Below, piece after piece: positions 44,099 to 58,144 of a stretch of DNA of 64,000 nucleotides. The DNA comes from Gulosibacter molinativorax (GTDB lineage: Bacteria > Actinomycetota > Actinomycetes > Actinomycetales > Microbacteriaceae). The stretch is taken from NCBI RefSeq assembly GCF_003010915.2, contig NZ_CP028426.1:558001-622000 (forward strand), in the 5' to 3' direction. The notes beneath the pieces are model-generated. The model had not been told where the DNA came from. It was given only the letters and a program-made list of their open reading frames with translations, and did not search any database. The translations under genes and the position numbers were made by a program. Within the stretch, counting starts at the first letter, position 1; every line of letters starts with the position of its first letter.

Positions 44099-45404
44099 GC
44101 AATCGCGCACCGGTACGTCCGGGCACGCGTTTCGCATCCGACTACCCAAGAGCGAATCGCCAGCGAGCCTGAACGCCACGCTGCTTCTGGCAGTCGTGGC
44201 GTTGCTCGTGGGCTTCGGGCTCATCATGGTGCTGTCGAGTTCCGCGGTCGAAGAGTATGCCGCTGGACGCTCGTTCTCGACGAAGTTCCTGAAGCAGCTG
44301 CTATTCGCGGTACTCGGGGTGCCCGTCATGTTCGCCATCTCGCGCATCCCGCTGAGGTACCTCACCGGGAACCTCGCTTGGGTCGCGCTCGGCGGTGTGA
44401 TCGTGCTGCAGCTCCTCGTTTTTACTCCACTTGGCCTTGAGATCAACGGCAACCGCGCCTGGCTGAACTTCGGCGTGACGACGGTACAGCCAGCCGAGTT
44501 CGCCAAGCTCGCGCTCTGCATGTGGCTTGCCATGATGGTGACACGCCTTGAGCCGCGCCTCGAGGACTGGCGCAAGTTCATCGTGCCGCTCGGCGTGCCG
44601 GTTGTCATCGTGCTCGGGCTCGCCCTCGGGGGCAAAGACCTCGGGACAGTGATTGTGCTCGGCGCGCTCGTGCTCGGCGCACTGTGGTTCGGTGGGATCA
44701 AGGCCAGATACCTCGCCGTCGCGGCGATTGCTGCCGTGGCGGGCGCGATCCTGATGGCCATCATTTCGCCGAACCGCGTTGCTCGCATCACGAGCTTCTT
44801 CTCAGGGGACTGCGATTACGAGGGCCTGTGCTGGCAGACCTCGCACGGTTTCTTCGCGCTCGCACGCGGCGGCGTCTTCGGCGTTGGTCTCGGCAACTCC
44901 ACGGCGAAGTGGTCGTGGCTGCCCGAGGCAGACAACGACTACATCTTCGCGATCATCGGCGAGGAGTTTGGCCTGGTCGGCGCGACCGCGGTCATCCTGA
45001 TGTTCGGGGCGCTCGGCGTCATCCTGTTGCGAATCTGGCGGCAGACCGAATCCCGCGCCGGACGCGTCATTGTTGGCGGCGTCTTTACGTGGTTCACGTT
45101 CCAGGCCTTCGTCAACATCGCGGTGGTGATCGGCCTGCTGCCGGTTCTCGGCGTGCCTCTGCCGTTCCTCTCATCCGGCGGCTCCGCACTCGTGACGACG
45201 CTCGCGGCAGTCGGCCTGGTCCTGTCGGTTGCGCGCGAAAACACGGCGCGAGAGGCGGCAGCGGCGAGTAGCCCGAAATCGAACGCGAAGCCCCTGGTCA
45301 AGCCCGAGCCCGAGCCACTGGCAAAATCGAATGCGGGCGCAAGTACGAAGTCGAAGGCGCGACCCAAGGCGGGCGCACGCACTCATCCCAAAACGAGGAA
45401 GTGA
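44067..45404 (+). CDS. ftsW: Septal peptidoglycan glycosyltransferase FtsW
   Basis: 445 residues with about ten membrane helices, SEDS family. Signature stretches FGLIMVLSSSAVEE, QPAEFAKLALCMW, GKDLGTVIVLGAL, ARGGVFGVGLGNS, LPEADNDYIFAIIGEEFGLVGA and PLPFLSSGGSALVTTL. C-terminal cytoplasmic tail (from about 395) is a run of Lys, Pro, Ala and Ser. Polymerises lipid II at the septum with FtsI. AGGAGGGG lies about 10 bases upstream of its ATG, inside murD, with a 32-base gene overlap. Confidence 0.95.
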   Translation: MQTSPTKPATRQSRTGTSGHAFRIRLPKSESPASLNATLLLAVVALLVGFGLIMVLSSSAVEEYAAGRSFSTKFLKQLLFAVLGVPVMFAISRIPLRYLTGNLAWVALGGVIVLQLLVFTPLGLEINGNRAWLNFGVTTVQPAEFAKLALCMWLAMMVTRLEPRLEDWRKFIVPLGVPVVIVLGLALGGKDLGTVIVLGALVLGALWFGGIKARYLAVAAIAAVAGAILMAIISPNRVARITSFFSGDCDYEGLCWQTSHGFFALARGGVFGVGLGNSTAKWSWLPEADNDYIFAIIGEEFGLVGATAVILMFGALGVILLRIWRQTESRAGRVIVGGVFTWFTFQAFVNIAVVIGLLPVLGVPLPFLSSGGSALVTTLAAVGLVLSVARENTAREAAAASSPKSNAKPLVKPEPEPLAKSNAGASTKSKARPKAGARTHPKTRK

Positions 45405-45412
45405 ACCTAGGT

Positions 45413-46495
45413 ATGACCACCTATCTCCTGGCCGGCGGCGGAACCGCGGGACACGTGAATCCGCTGCTGGCGACGGCCGATGCGATCGTCGCCGCACATC
45501 CCGGCGCCGAGGTCATTGTGCTCGGCACGAGCGAGGGGCTCGAGACGCGTCTTGTCCCGCAGCGAGGGTATGAGCTCGTCACGATCGAGAAGGTGCCCTT
45601 CCCTCGTCGCCCGAACGGCGCCGCGCTACGATTCCCTGCGAAATTTCGCCGCGCGGTCAAGCGGGTGCGCCGCCTCATCGCGGAACGAGGGGTGGATGTC
45701 GTGGTCGGGTTCGGCGGGTTTGCCTCAACTCCGGCCTACGTCGCGGCGCGCGGGCGCGTGCCCGTCGTAGTGCACGAGGCGAACTCGATGCCGGGCCTCG
45801 CCAACAAGCTCGGCGCTCGCTGGGCCGCGGCGAGCGCGATCGTCTTCCCGAATACGCCGCTGCGAGGCGGACAACTCATCGGGATGCCGCTGCGCCGAGA
45901 GATCGCCCAGCTCGATCGAAGCGCGGCTCGTCCGGAGGCGATCGAGTACTTCGGTCTGGATGCGAACCGAAAGACCCTCGTCGTGACGGGCGGCTCGCAG
46001 GGCGCCAAGCGTATCAACGAGACAATTCGCGAGCTCGCACCGCGGATCGTGGGCCAGTCGCACGGCGCCAATGAATGGCAGATCCTGCACATCGTGGGCC
46101 GCCTCTCTCCGTTTGAGGACCCGCAGATCCCTCACTATCACGTGATCGAATACTGCGACCGCATGGAGCTCGCCCTCGCGGTCGCCGACCTCATCGTCTC
46201 TCGGGCGGGCGCATCCACGGTCTCCGAACTCGCCGCCCTCGGCCTCCCCGCGCTGTACGTGCCGTACGCCGTTGGCAACGGCGAGCAAGCGAAGAACATC
46301 GCCTCGCTGCTTGACGCCAACGCGGCCCTGACCGTCAAGGACGGGGAGTTCACCCCGGACAATGCCGCGGCGCAAGTCTTCCCACTGCTCGCCGACGACG
46401 AGGCGCGCGAGGCCCTCGGCGAGCGCGCAGCGAAACCCGGTATTCGTGATGCCGCGGAGCGTATGGTCACGCTCATAGACGGCACACTCCGCTAG
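45413..46495 (+). CDS. murG: UDP-GlcNAc:lipid I N-acetylglucosaminyltransferase MurG
   Basis: 360 residues from ATG 45413 ([17 protein letters not shown], the usual start); a GTG at 45401 overlapping the ftsW stop would add four residues and cannot be excluded. GT28 family: [69 protein letters not shown]. Converts lipid I to lipid II at the inner face of the membrane. 34 bases precede the murC start. Confidence 0.95.
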   Translation: MTTYLLAGGGTAGHVNPLLATADAIVAAHPGAEVIVLGTSEGLETRLVPQRGYELVTIEKVPFPRRPNGAALRFPAKFRRAVKRVRRLIAERGVDVVVGFGGFASTPAYVAARGRVPVVVHEANSMPGLANKLGARWAAASAIVFPNTPLRGGQLIGMPLRREIAQLDRSAARPEAIEYFGLDANRKTLVVTGGSQGAKRINETIRELAPRIVGQSHGANEWQILHIVGRLSPFEDPQIPHYHVIEYCDRMELALAVADLIVSRAGASTVSELAALGLPALYVPYAVGNGEQAKNIASLLDANAALTVKDGEFTPDNAAAQVFPLLADDEAREALGERAAKPGIRDAAERMVTLIDGTLR

Positions 46496-46529
46496 GCTAG
46501 AACGCTGCACAAGAACGAGGAGCAACCAG

Positions 46530-47939
46530 TTGATTAGTCCCGACGTAAACGCGCAAATTCCGGAAACCATTGGGAAGGCACACTTCATCGGTATCGGTGG
46601 CTCCGGAATGAGCGGCATCGCTCGCATGTTCCTCGGCCAGGGCGTGAAGGTCAGCGGTTCCGACCGCTCCGGCAACTACGCAACGGATCAGCTGCTTGAG
46701 CTCGGTGCGGACGTCAGGATCGGCCACGCGGCCGAGAACCTCGCCGACGACGTCGACACGGTCGTCGTGACCTCGGCGCTGTGGCCGGATAACCCGGAGC
46801 TGGTCCTCGCCAAAGAGCGCGGGCTCAATATCCTGCACCGCTCGCAGGCGCTCGTCTGGCTCACGCGGGGTTCGCGCGTCATTTCGGTGGCAGGCGCGCA
46901 CGGGAAGACGACCTCGACCGGCATGATCGCGAGTGCCCTGCTCGAGCTCGGTGCGGACCCGAGCTTCGTGAACGGCGGCGTCATCCAGTCGCTGGGCACC
47001 AACGAGCACGACGGCCAGGACGTCGAGTTCATCGTGGAGGCCGACGAATCGGACGGCTCGTTCCTCTTCTACGACACCGCCATCGCCCTCATCACCAACA
47101 TCGACAACGATCACCTCGATCACTACGGGACCGCGGAGGCGTTCGACGCGGCGTTCCGCGCGTTCGCGGATCGCGCATCCGAGGCGGTCATTATCTCGTC
47201 CGACGACCCACAGGCGGTCGCGCTGACACCCACGCTGAGCCATGAGAACATCATGACGTTCGGCGAGGCCGAGACCGCGGACGTGCGGGTCTCGGACATC
47301 GCCCCGACCGGAACCGGCGTGCGGTTCACCATCACCGCGCGCGGGGAGAGTGCCGACGGCGAGCTGTCGGTGCCGGGGCACCACAACGCCCTCAACGCGG
47401 CCGGTGCAGTGTCGGTGCTGCTGATGCTCGGCTACGGTCTGCAGGAGTCGGTTGCCGCACTCCACGCGTTTGGCGGTACCAAGCGCCGCTTCGATTTGCA
47501 GGGTGTCGTCGGGGGAGTTTCGGTCTACGACGACTACGCTCACCACCCTGCCGAGGTGGAGGCAGCGCTGAGCGCAGCCCGCACCGTGGTTGGCGAGGGG
47601 CGCATCATCGCGGTGCACCAGCCGCACCTGTACTCGCGCACGCAGGCGATGAGTGATGAGTTTGCCGAGGTATACGAGCGACTCGCAGATCACACGATCG
47701 TGCTCGACGTCGATGGAGCCCGCGAGGACCCGGTTCCGGGCGTCACCGGAGAATACGTCACGCGCGAGTTCAAGAACGCCGAGCTCGTCGAATATCAGCC
47801 TGAATGGCCGAACGCGGCCGCGGCCGCTGCCGCCTGGGCACAGCCTGGCGACTTCATCATCACGCTCGGCTGCGGCAACGTGTACCGCATTGTCCCGCAG
47901 CTGCTCGAAGCCCTTGAAGACACCGGCGAGGATGCATAG
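46530..47939 (+). CDS. murC: UDP-MurNAc:L-Ala ligase MurC
   Basis: 469 residues from TTG 46530, with GAGGAG (46515-46520) 9 bases upstream. [17 protein letters not shown]-loop [46 protein letters not shown] and the C-terminal LGCGNVYRI are present, so all three domains are intact. Catalyses the first amino acid addition to UDP-MurNAc. The ftsQ GTG follows after 5 bases. Confidence 0.95.
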   Translation: MISPDVNAQIPETIGKAHFIGIGGSGMSGIARMFLGQGVKVSGSDRSGNYATDQLLELGADVRIGHAAENLADDVDTVVVTSALWPDNPELVLAKERGLNILHRSQALVWLTRGSRVISVAGAHGKTTSTGMIASALLELGADPSFVNGGVIQSLGTNEHDGQDVEFIVEADESDGSFLFYDTAIALITNIDNDHLDHYGTAEAFDAAFRAFADRASEAVIISSDDPQAVALTPTLSHENIMTFGEAETADVRVSDIAPTGTGVRFTITARGESADGELSVPGHHNALNAAGAVSVLLMLGYGLQESVAALHAFGGTKRRFDLQGVVGGVSVYDDYAHHPAEVEAALSAARTVVGEGRIIAVHQPHLYSRTQAMSDEFAEVYERLADHTIVLDVDGAREDPVPGVTGEYVTREFKNAELVEYQPEWPNAAAAAAAWAQPGDFIITLGCGNVYRIVPQLLEALEDTGEDA

Positions 47940-47944
47940 GTCGG

Positions 47945-48733
47945 GTGCCTGAGACGACGGACCGCGAACCGCGCGTCGGACTGTTTGCAGTCTGGCGCGC
48001 GGCCCTTGCGCGCCGACGCCTCGAACGGCGCGAGGTACGTCGGTTCACCCGCAGCCGTCGCCGCACGCTCACGGCGTGGCTCATCGGAGCTGGGACGGTG
48101 CTCTTTCTCGCGGCATTCGTTGCGGTCGGGATGCTCTCGCCGATCATGTCGGTCCGGCAAATTCGCGTCGAGGGCACGCAGAACTTGGATGCGGCCGAGG
48201 TCGAATCAGCGCTGGCAGGGCTCGAGGGTACCCCGCTCGCGCAGCTGGAGTCCGAGGACGTCGGCGCACTGCTCGAAGGATTTGTGCTCGTCCAGAGCTA
48301 TTCGATACAGCGGCTCCCGCCCTCCGAACTCGTGGTGAACGTGGTCGAGCGGGTACCCGTTGGTGTGGTCCTCACCGACGACGAGACCGCCGTTGTCGAC
48401 GCCGCCGGGGTCACACTCTGGCACGACGCGAATGCCGTGGACTCGCTGCCGATCATCGAGGTATCGGGCGGCACGGACACGGCCGGCTTCTCTGGCGCGG
48501 CCATGGTTTCGCTGGCTCTGCCTGCCGAGCTTCGCGCGGAGGTGGAGAGCATCTCGGCGAACTCCACAGAGGACGTGAATCTCACGCTGCGCGACGGCAC
48601 GGAGGTGCTGTGGGGGAGTGTCGAGGAGAGCCCACGCAAGGCCGAGGTATTCGCGGCGCTTCGCGCGGCGACGGAGGGCAGCAGCGTGAGCCTGTACGAC
48701 GTCTCGAGTCCGAACCATCCGGTCACTCGATAG
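47945..48733 (+). CDS. ftsQ: Cell division protein FtsQ
   Basis: 262 residues from GTG 47945. Basic cytoplasmic N-terminus (RRRLERREVRRFTRSRRR), membrane helix about 42-64, POTRA domain about 68-138 (VRQIRVEGTQNLDAAEVESAL, YSIQRLPPSELVVNVVERVPVGVV) and the beta domain of FtsQ. Recruits FtsL/FtsB and regulates FtsWI. Last gene of the tightly packed run; 226 bases separate it from ftsZ. Confidence 0.92.
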   Translation: MPETTDREPRVGLFAVWRAALARRRLERREVRRFTRSRRRTLTAWLIGAGTVLFLAAFVAVGMLSPIMSVRQIRVEGTQNLDAAEVESALAGLEGTPLAQLESEDVGALLEGFVLVQSYSIQRLPPSELVVNVVERVPVGVVLTDDETAVVDAAGVTLWHDANAVDSLPIIEVSGGTDTAGFSGAAMVSLALPAELRAEVESISANSTEDVNLTLRDGTEVLWGSVEESPRKAEVFAALRAATEGSSVSLYDVSSPNHPVTR

Positions 48734-48795
48734 ACTTCTTCCGCTCGAAAGCATCCCGGCGTGCCAAAACGGCCCCTAGCACCGACTCGCAAAGT

Positions 48796-48812
48796 TTCAA
48801 CCCCTAGTTGAA
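48796..48812. promoter_or_regulatory. Inverted repeat in the ftsQ-ftsZ gap
   Basis: TTCAAC-CCCTA-GTTGAA, 148-164 bases upstream of the ftsZ GTG. It lies in the only long gap of the late dcw cluster, where ftsZ promoters sit in other actinobacteria. It is a candidate binding site for a dimeric regulator such as FtsR, but no consensus was compared. Confidence 0.4.
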
Positions 48813-48959
48813 GCGATCTCTGAGAGTCATGCAACACGCGGACGCGAGCGGCGTCGCTGCGAGAGATGCGCCATAACGTTGCGTGCAGATCAACCACCGA
48901 CCGAAGTCTCTTACCTTTATCCGCAGGCAGAGCACCGACCACGACAAGGGGACTGTCAC

Positions 48960-50306
48960 GTGTCGAATAACACCTCACAAACCAACAACTACCTAGCCGT
49001 CATTAAAGTTGTCGGTGTCGGCGGTGGCGGCGTCAACGCCGTAAACCGAATGATCGAAATCGGTTTGCGCGGCGTTGAGTTCATCGCCATTAACACCGAC
49101 GCGCAGGCGCTTTTGATGTCGGACGCCGACGTCAAGCTCGACGTCGGACGCGAACTCACGAAGGGTCTCGGCGCCGGTGCCGATCCCGAGATTGGTCGCC
49201 GCGCCGCCGAGGACCACGTCGAAGAAATCGAGGAAGCTCTCGCTGGCGCCGACATGGTGTTCGTGACCGCGGGCGAGGGCGGTGGTACCGGTACCGGTGG
49301 TGCACCGGTCGTCGCCCGTATCGCCAAGTCGATCGGCGCGCTCACCATCGGTGTCGTGACCAAGCCGTTTAGCTTTGAGGGCCGTCGTCGCATGGACCAG
49401 GCCGAGCAGGGTGTTGCCGCGCTCAAGGAGCAGGTCGATGCACTCATCGTCGTCCCCAACGACCGACTGCTGGCCATCAGCGACCGCGGAATCTCGATGC
49501 TTGAGGCCTTCTCGACGGCCGACCAGGTGCTTCTCGCCGGTGTCCAGGGCATCACCGACCTCATCACGAACCCGGGCGTGATCAACGTCGACTTCGCCGA
49601 CGTCAAGTCGGTCATGCAATCGGCCGGTTCCGCGCTCATGGGTATTGGAACGTCTCGTGGCGCGGATCGTTCCGTGAAGGCGGCCGAACTCGCCGTGGCG
49701 TCGCCGCTCCTGGAGTCCTCGATCGAGGGCGCGCACGGCGTGCTCATGTCGGTGCAGGGTGGTTCGAACCTCGGCATGTTCGAGGTTGCCGAAGCGGCCC
49801 AGCTCGTCCGGGATGCGGTGCACGAAGGCGCGAACATCATCCTCGGTACCGCCGTCGACGACACGCTCGGCGATGAGGTTCGCGTCACGGTCATCGCCGC
49901 AGGATTCGACGGCGGCGCGCCCAAGGCGCGCACCGACGAAGCGAGCGCCGATGTCACGCTCGAAGACACACTCGGTGCATCCGTGTCGAAGAACAACGAC
50001 CTGCCCACGCTCGAGGAGGCGACTTCGCGCAACACGTCGACCTCGGCACCGGTGGGGGCCGCACCGGCACAGCCCCAAGCGCCACAGTCCCACGCACCGC
50101 AGCAGCAGGCACCCGCGCAGCAGCAGGTGCCGACTGCGCCCGAGGCCGCCGCAGACAAGAAGCCCTCTCCGGCAGAAGAGGCACCCAGACTCGGCCAGAG
50201 CCCGGCATGGTCGACTGCGGAGGCACCGACGATCTCTCCGCGAGGCGGCGAGCCCCGTTACGTCGACGAGGACGCCGACCTCGATATCCCCGAGTTCCTT
50301 CGCTAG
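48960..50306 (+). CDS. ftsZ: Cell division protein FtsZ
   Basis: 448 residues from GTG 48960 with ACAAGGGGA 7 bases upstream. GTP-binding [15 protein letters not shown] (17-31), tubulin signature GGGTGTG at 107-113, T7 loop [12 protein letters not shown] linker of about 110 residues rich in Ala, Pro and Gln ends in the conserved C-terminal peptide DLDIPEFLR (440-448) that binds SepF and other partners. Polymerises into the Z-ring. The gap before it may carry its own promoter(s). Confidence 0.98.
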   Translation: MSNNTSQTNNYLAVIKVVGVGGGGVNAVNRMIEIGLRGVEFIAINTDAQALLMSDADVKLDVGRELTKGLGAGADPEIGRRAAEDHVEEIEEALAGADMVFVTAGEGGGTGTGGAPVVARIAKSIGALTIGVVTKPFSFEGRRRMDQAEQGVAALKEQVDALIVVPNDRLLAISDRGISMLEAFSTADQVLLAGVQGITDLITNPGVINVDFADVKSVMQSAGSALMGIGTSRGADRSVKAAELAVASPLLESSIEGAHGVLMSVQGGSNLGMFEVAEAAQLVRDAVHEGANIILGTAVDDTLGDEVRVTVIAAGFDGGAPKARTDEASADVTLEDTLGASVSKNNDLPTLEEATSRNTSTSAPVGAAPAQPQAPQSHAPQQQAPAQQQVPTAPEAAADKKPSPAEEAPRLGQSPAWSTAEAPTISPRGGEPRYVDEDADLDIPEFLR

Positions 50307-50321
50307 AGCGGTGATGCGTTC

Positions 50322-51044
50322 TTGAACGAGAACATTTCTGGGCTGGCGCCCCTTGAGGATTCCCTTGAGGGGCGCCTCGCTCGTGTGCGGACTGAGATCA
50401 CCGACGCGGCTCGGGCGGCCGGTCGTGCGCCGGAGGAGATCACCCTCATCGCGGTCACGAAGTACCATCCCGTCGAGCTACTCGACGAGCTGTATGCACT
50501 CGGCGTGCGAGACTTCGGCGAGAACCGGCACCCCGAGTCGCGCGATAAGGCGAATCACCTGCACGAGCGATACTCGGATGCGCGGCTCCACTTCATCGGT
50601 CAGCTGCAGCGCAACAAGGCACGGCAGGTTGGGCGGTATGCCGACTGCATCCAATCGATCGATCGACTCGAGCTCGTGGATGCGCTTGCCAAGCTGGAGC
50701 GAGGGGACCACGGACCGCTCGAAGTCGCCATCCAGCTCTCGCTCGACGGCGATTCGGCTCGTGGCGGGGTTGCGCTCGACGAAGCCACGGCGCTGGCCGA
50801 GGCGATTGCGGCGGTGCCGACGCTCAAGCTGGCGGGCGTCATGGCTGTCGCGCCGCTCGGTGCAGAAACAGAGGAGGCCTTTGCCACCGCCCGATCGGTG
50901 GGGGAACGCATCCGCGATATCGTGCCTGACGCGACCATGGTCTCGATGGGGATGAGCCATGACTTCCGTTCAGCAATTTCACAGGGAGCGACACACCTAC
51001 GAATCGGCACGGCAATCACCGGAAATCGGCCGGACCGGCCGTAA
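50322..51044 (+). CDS. YggS family PLP-binding protein
   Basis: 240 residues from TTG 50322; the ribosome binding site is weak. Alanine-racemase-like barrel with pyridoxal phosphate Lys47 in AVTKYHP, GENRHPE, HFIGQLQRNKAR, and SMGMSHDF for the phosphate. YggS/PLPBP proteins handle PLP homeostasis. This gene lies between ftsZ and sepF in many actinobacteria (Rv2148c). Confidence 0.92.
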   Translation: MNENISGLAPLEDSLEGRLARVRTEITDAARAAGRAPEEITLIAVTKYHPVELLDELYALGVRDFGENRHPESRDKANHLHERYSDARLHFIGQLQRNKARQVGRYADCIQSIDRLELVDALAKLERGDHGPLEVAIQLSLDGDSARGGVALDEATALAEAIAAVPTLKLAGVMAVAPLGAETEEAFATARSVGERIRDIVPDATMVSMGMSHDFRSAISQGATHLRIGTAITGNRPDRP

Positions 51045-51084
51045 CGTAGGTGCACAGCACGCATAGTTCATAGGAGGCAGCAGG

Positions 51085-51606
51085 ATGGCCAACCCACTTC
51101 GCAACGCCATGGTGTATCTCGGGCTCGCAGAAGAGCAAGAGGAAACGATGGCTCAGGCAGAACCACGTGAGCGCAAGCAGTCGATGACGACGGAGACGGT
51201 CGAGCCGACTCTCCGGGAAGAACAGCCTGCGCCCGTCACCCCGATCAACCGGGCTGCGGCCGAACGCCCAGAGCCGAAGCCGGTACACAAGCCGACACCC
51301 GTCCCTACCCCCAGCCCAGTTGGAGCGATGAACGAAATCCTGACCGTCCACCCGAAGGCCTACGACAAGGACGCGCAGCTCATCGCTGAGTCGTTCCGCG
51401 ACGGCGTTCCGGTGATCATGAACCTTTCGCAGATGACCGACGCCGACGCCCGCCGGATCATTGACTTCGCTTCTGGGCTCACCCAGGGCCTGCTCGGCAA
51501 GATCGAGCGTGTGACCAATCGCGTGTTCCTGCTTACCCCGGAGCACGTGAACGTTCACGGCGAGGACAGCGTCTCCTCGGACGAAGACCCCACCTTCTTC
51601 GCCTAG
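51085..51606 (+). CDS. sepF: Cell division protein SepF
   Basis: 173 residues, with AGGAGG 8 bases before the ATG. N-terminal MANPLRNAMVYLGLAEE is the amphipathic membrane-binding helix; a Pro/Glu-rich linker leads to the SepF core (about 85-160: EILTVHPKAYDKDAQLIAESFRDG, VIMNLSQMTDADARRIIDFASGL, RVTNRVFLLTPEHVNV). SepF anchors FtsZ to the membrane; actinobacteria lack FtsA. Followed by a strong terminator. Confidence 0.95.
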   Translation: MANPLRNAMVYLGLAEEQEETMAQAEPRERKQSMTTETVEPTLREEQPAPVTPINRAAAERPEPKPVHKPTPVPTPSPVGAMNEILTVHPKAYDKDAQLIAESFRDGVPVIMNLSQMTDADARRIIDFASGLTQGLLGKIERVTNRVFLLTPEHVNVHGEDSVSSDEDPTFFA

Positions 51607-51644
51607 ATCATCCGGCTGCCGGGCTATCGGCGACACCGCGTGCT

Positions 51645-51682
51645 CACGCCATGAGCGTATCGATGGATACGCTCATGGCGTG
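51645..51682 (+). terminator. Terminator after sepF
   Basis: 17-base perfect stem: 51645-51661 with 51666-51682, loop GATG, followed by ATTTTCAT. Ends the ftsZ-yggS-sepF unit. Confidence 0.85.
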
Positions 51683-51750
51683 ATTTTCATTACACATGAT
51701 CAGACACGGGCTGGAAGAATAGGACTTGATTTTCCCCGCTCACACCGGCA

Positions 51751-52077
51751 ATGCCGGGCTCACCAGAAAGACCGCACAGGTTGGCCATCATCGGACACGC
51801 GCTCCTCTTCCTCATCAATGCCTACACACTCGTGATGTGGGGAAGGTTGATTCTCGACTGGGCACAGGTGCTCGTGCCGTCGTTCCGGCCCAAAGGCCCG
51901 ATCCTCTTGATTGCCGAGGTGGTGTACTCGCTGACGGATCCGCCGTTGAAATTCATCCGTCGCTGGATCAAACCGCTGCGAGTCGGTCAGGTGGCGCTTG
52001 ACCTCGCGTGGATTGTCCTGATTATCGGGCTGTCGGTGCTTTCGTGGATTGTGCGTATCCTGTTTTTCGCGGTGTAA
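51751..52077 (+). CDS. YggT family membrane protein
   Basis: 108 residues from ATG 51751; a TTG at 51781 preceded by CACAGG would remove ten polar residues and is equally plausible. Two membrane helices (about 11-35 and 79-107) around the conserved WGRLILDW and DPPLKFIRRWIKP, the YggT signature. Homologues lie between sepF and divIVA in actinobacteria (Rv2146c); the role is unclear, possibly in ion balance or division. Confidence 0.88.
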   Translation: MPGSPERPHRLAIIGHALLFLINAYTLVMWGRLILDWAQVLVPSFRPKGPILLIAEVVYSLTDPPLKFIRRWIKPLRVGQVALDLAWIVLIIGLSVLSWIVRILFFAV

Positions 52078-52257
52078 CGCAACAGCGAAACACCGTCCCC
52101 GGGTTGTAAAACTGGGATATCAATGTGACGGACGGGGCAATTGTGCCGTAATGTGAACGGTACGTTGATTCTAGGCATCGCCTATTACCACGCCCTACAC
52201 GGAATCCTCGCGATAGGGTTTTGACCATTGACCGCAAGCCGCAAAGAAAGGGCCGCC

Positions 52258-52992
52258 ATGGCACTGACTCCGGAAGACGTTGTCAACAAGCGCTTTCAAC
52301 AGACCAAGTTCCGGGAAGGCTACGACCAGGACGAGGTAGATGACTTTCTCGATGAGGTCGTCGAAGAACTTCGCCGTCTGACCACTGAGAACGAGCAGCT
52401 CCGTGCTGAGAACGAGCAGCTCCGTGCTGGCGAAGGCGCCGCGGCCGCGCCCGCCCCTGCCGCAGCAGAGCCTGCTCCGGTCGCTGCAGAGCCCGCGCCC
52501 GTTGAGCCCGAGGCTCCCGCCGAGCCCGTCGCCGCGGCAGCGCCCGCACCCGTTGCCGCCGAAGGCGCCGACGAGGCGGAAAGCTCGCAGTCGCTCCTCG
52601 TTCTTGCCCGTCGTCTGCACGACGAGCACGTTGCCGAGGGTTCGAAGAAGCGTGACCAGCTCATCGCCGATGCCGAGGCACGTTCCTCGCAGCTCGTGCG
52701 CGACGCCGAAACTGAATCGCGTCGCCTCCAGGAAGAGTCGGAATCGCGCGCGCAGAAGATCGTGTCGGATGCCGAACAGCACGCCCAGAAGGTCGTCACC
52801 GACGCCGAGACCCGCGAGCGCGAGATCACGACCGCGCTCGAGACCTCGAAGTCGAAGCTTGAAGAGCGCATCGAAGAACTGCGCCTGTTCGAGCGTGACT
52901 ACCGCACGAACCTGCGCAGCTACATTGAGAACCAGCTCAACGACCTCAATGCGGCGAACAACGAGTTCGACAGCGCTTCGGGTGCTCAATAG
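52258..52992 (+). CDS. divIVA: DivIVA/Wag31 polar growth protein
   Basis: 244 residues from ATG 52258 with AAAGAAAGGG upstream. N-terminal lipid-binding domain ALTPEDVVNKRFQQTKFREGYDQDEVDDFLDEVVEELRR (first 20 residues are the conserved tip), a first coiled coil, an Ala/Pro/Glu-rich linker (about 60-105), and a long C-terminal coiled coil. Wag31 marks cell poles and recruits the elongation machinery; it is phosphorylated by PASTA kinases in relatives. A 21-base perfect tandem repeat lengthens the first coiled coil by one heptad. Confidence 0.95.
   Translation: MALTPEDVVNKRFQQTKFREGYDQDEVDDFLDEVVEELRRLTTENEQLRAENEQLRAGEGAAAAPAPAAAEPAPVAAEPAPVEPEAPAEPVAAAAPAPVAAEGADEAESSQSLLVLARRLHDEHVAEGSKKRDQLIADAEARSSQLVRDAETESRRLQEESESRAQKIVSDAEQHAQKVVTDAETREREITTALETSKSKLEERIEELRLFERDYRTNLRSYIENQLNDLNAANNEFDSASGAQ
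52387..52428. repeat. Exact 21-bp tandem repeat in divIVA
   Basis: Two identical 21-base units (52387-52407 and 52408-52428) encode ENEQLRA twice, i.e. exactly one coiled-coil heptad. Confidence 0.95.
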
Positions 52993-52998
52993 ACCCGA

Positions 52999-53625
52999 GT
53001 GAGCGCTTCAACTAATACATCGCGACCGCGGTCGACCGTTCACCTGCCCACTGTGGCACTGCTGACGGCGATCGCGGTCGCGATCTTTGCTGCCGACCAG
53101 ATCGTCAAGCAAATCGTCGTCACGAATATGTCCGAGGGTGAAACGATATCGGTCATCGACGGCGTGCTCCAGTGGCATTTCGTCCGCAACTCCGGTGCGG
53201 CCTTCTCGATGGCCTCGGGCCAGACCTGGCTGCTGACGATCGTTGCCGTTGCCGTGGTCATTGCCGTCGCCGTCCTGGCGCGGAAGATTCACTCGGCGCG
53301 ATGGGCCACCGTATTCGGACTCGTGCTGGGCGGCGCGCTCGGTAATCTTTTTGACCGCCTCTTTCGCGAGCCCGGGTTCTTCCGCGGTCACGTCATCGAC
53401 TACATTTCGACACCGTGGTTGATCCCCGCAATCTACAACATCGCCGACATGGCCATCGTCTTCGGCATGATCGCGTTCGTGCTTCTCACGATCCTCGACG
53501 TGCAGCTCGACGGTACTCGCCCGAAGCGGCTAAAGAAGGGCGAGGCTGAGGCCAGCAGCGAGACTGAGGCTGCGAAAGCGACCGACACTGAGGACGACCG
53601 CAAAGCTCGGGGCGAAGCGGCATGA
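52999..53625 (+). CDS. lspA: Signal peptidase II (lipoprotein)
   Basis: 208 residues from GTG 52999. Four membrane helices; catalytic aspartates D119 in GNLFDR and D150 in YNIADM, with conserved N116 and N147. [10 protein letters not shown] matches the family's third conserved box. The C-terminal 30-35 residues ([22 protein letters not shown]) form a charged tail absent from short homologues. Cleaves prolipoproteins, such as the peptide-binding lipoprotein at 62185. The stop overlaps the next start (ATGA). Confidence 0.94.
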   Translation: MSASTNTSRPRSTVHLPTVALLTAIAVAIFAADQIVKQIVVTNMSEGETISVIDGVLQWHFVRNSGAAFSMASGQTWLLTIVAVAVVIAVAVLARKIHSARWATVFGLVLGGALGNLFDRLFREPGFFRGHVIDYISTPWLIPAIYNIADMAIVFGMIAFVLLTILDVQLDGTRPKRLKKGEAEASSETEAAKATDTEDDRKARGEAA

Positions 53626-54551
53626 CCGAGACCCGCATGCTACCCGTGCCCGATGGGCTCGACGGCGCGCGCGTCGACTCGGGCGTCTCGAAGCTCCTGG
53701 GGCTCAGCCGCAGCAAGGTCGCGCAGATCGCCGAGCAGGGCAATATCCACCTTGATGGCCGCCCCGTTGGGAAGTCCGAGCACCTCGTTGCGGGTGAGAT
53801 GCTCATGGTCGAGTGGGAGCCCGATCGGCCGGTCACGATTGAACCCATCGAAGTGCCGGAACTTGAAATCGTGCACGACGAGCCTGGCTTTGTCGTGGTG
53901 ATGAAACCCGTGGGCGTGGCCGCGCATCCTTCCGTGGGATGGACCGGACCTACCGTCCTCGGAGCCCTGGCGGCCGCAGGCTTCCGGATTACGACCTCGG
54001 GCCCGCCCGAGCGTCACGGGATCGTGCACCGACTCGACGTTGGCACGTCCGGACTCATGGTGGTCGCCAAGATGGAGCGCTCGTACTCCGTCTTGAAACA
54101 GGCCTTCCGCGACCGCACTGTCGAGAAGAAGTATCACGCCGTCGTGCAGGGGCTCCTCGACCCGCTCGAAGGCACCATCGATGCGCCAATCGGGCGTGCG
54201 CCGGGCTCATCCTGGAAATTTGGCGTCGTCGCCGACGGCAAGCATTCGGTCACGCACTACGAGACACTCGAGGCTTTCCGCCGGGGATCACTCGTCGAAA
54301 TTCATCTTGAAACGGGGCGAACCCACCAGATTCGCGTGCATATGTCGGCTCAGCATCACCCCTGCATGGGAGATCCGCTGTATGGCGCAGACCCAAAGCT
54401 CGCGGCGGCCCTCGGCCTCGAGCGCCAGTGGCTGCACGCGGTCGGGCTCGGTTTCGCGCATCCCTACACCGGCGAGTGGGTCGAGTTCTCCTCGAACTAT
54501 CCGGCAGATCTCCAGCACGCACTCGATCTGCTACGCGCCGGGAGCGTCTAG
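53622..54551 (+). CDS. RluA-family rRNA pseudouridine synthase
   Basis: 309 residues. S4 domain about 17-65 ([19 protein letters not shown]), then catalytic domain with D139 in HRLDVGTSG and [11 protein letters not shown]. RluD-like enzymes modify 23S rRNA helix 69. Placement between lspA and dnaE is common in actinobacteria. Overlaps lspA by 4 bases. Confidence 0.92.
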   Translation: MTETRMLPVPDGLDGARVDSGVSKLLGLSRSKVAQIAEQGNIHLDGRPVGKSEHLVAGEMLMVEWEPDRPVTIEPIEVPELEIVHDEPGFVVVMKPVGVAAHPSVGWTGPTVLGALAAAGFRITTSGPPERHGIVHRLDVGTSGLMVVAKMERSYSVLKQAFRDRTVEKKYHAVVQGLLDPLEGTIDAPIGRAPGSSWKFGVVADGKHSVTHYETLEAFRRGSLVEIHLETGRTHQIRVHMSAQHHPCMGDPLYGADPKLAAALGLERQWLHAVGLGFAHPYTGEWVEFSSNYPADLQHALDLLRAGSV

Positions 54552-54631
54552 CCTGGGTCTGGCACAAGCCGAGGATCACTAGACTGGTCCTTTCGTCGAG
54601 GTCTCGACGGTGACCGGCATGGAGGAAGATT

Positions 54632-58138
<3,507 letters not shown>

Positions 58139-58144
58139 CTGACC

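Noticed and set aside
50322..51044. yggS-position gene as alanine racemase
   Set aside because: Only the short single barrel is present (240 residues), without the C-terminal domain and catalytic Tyr of alanine racemases.
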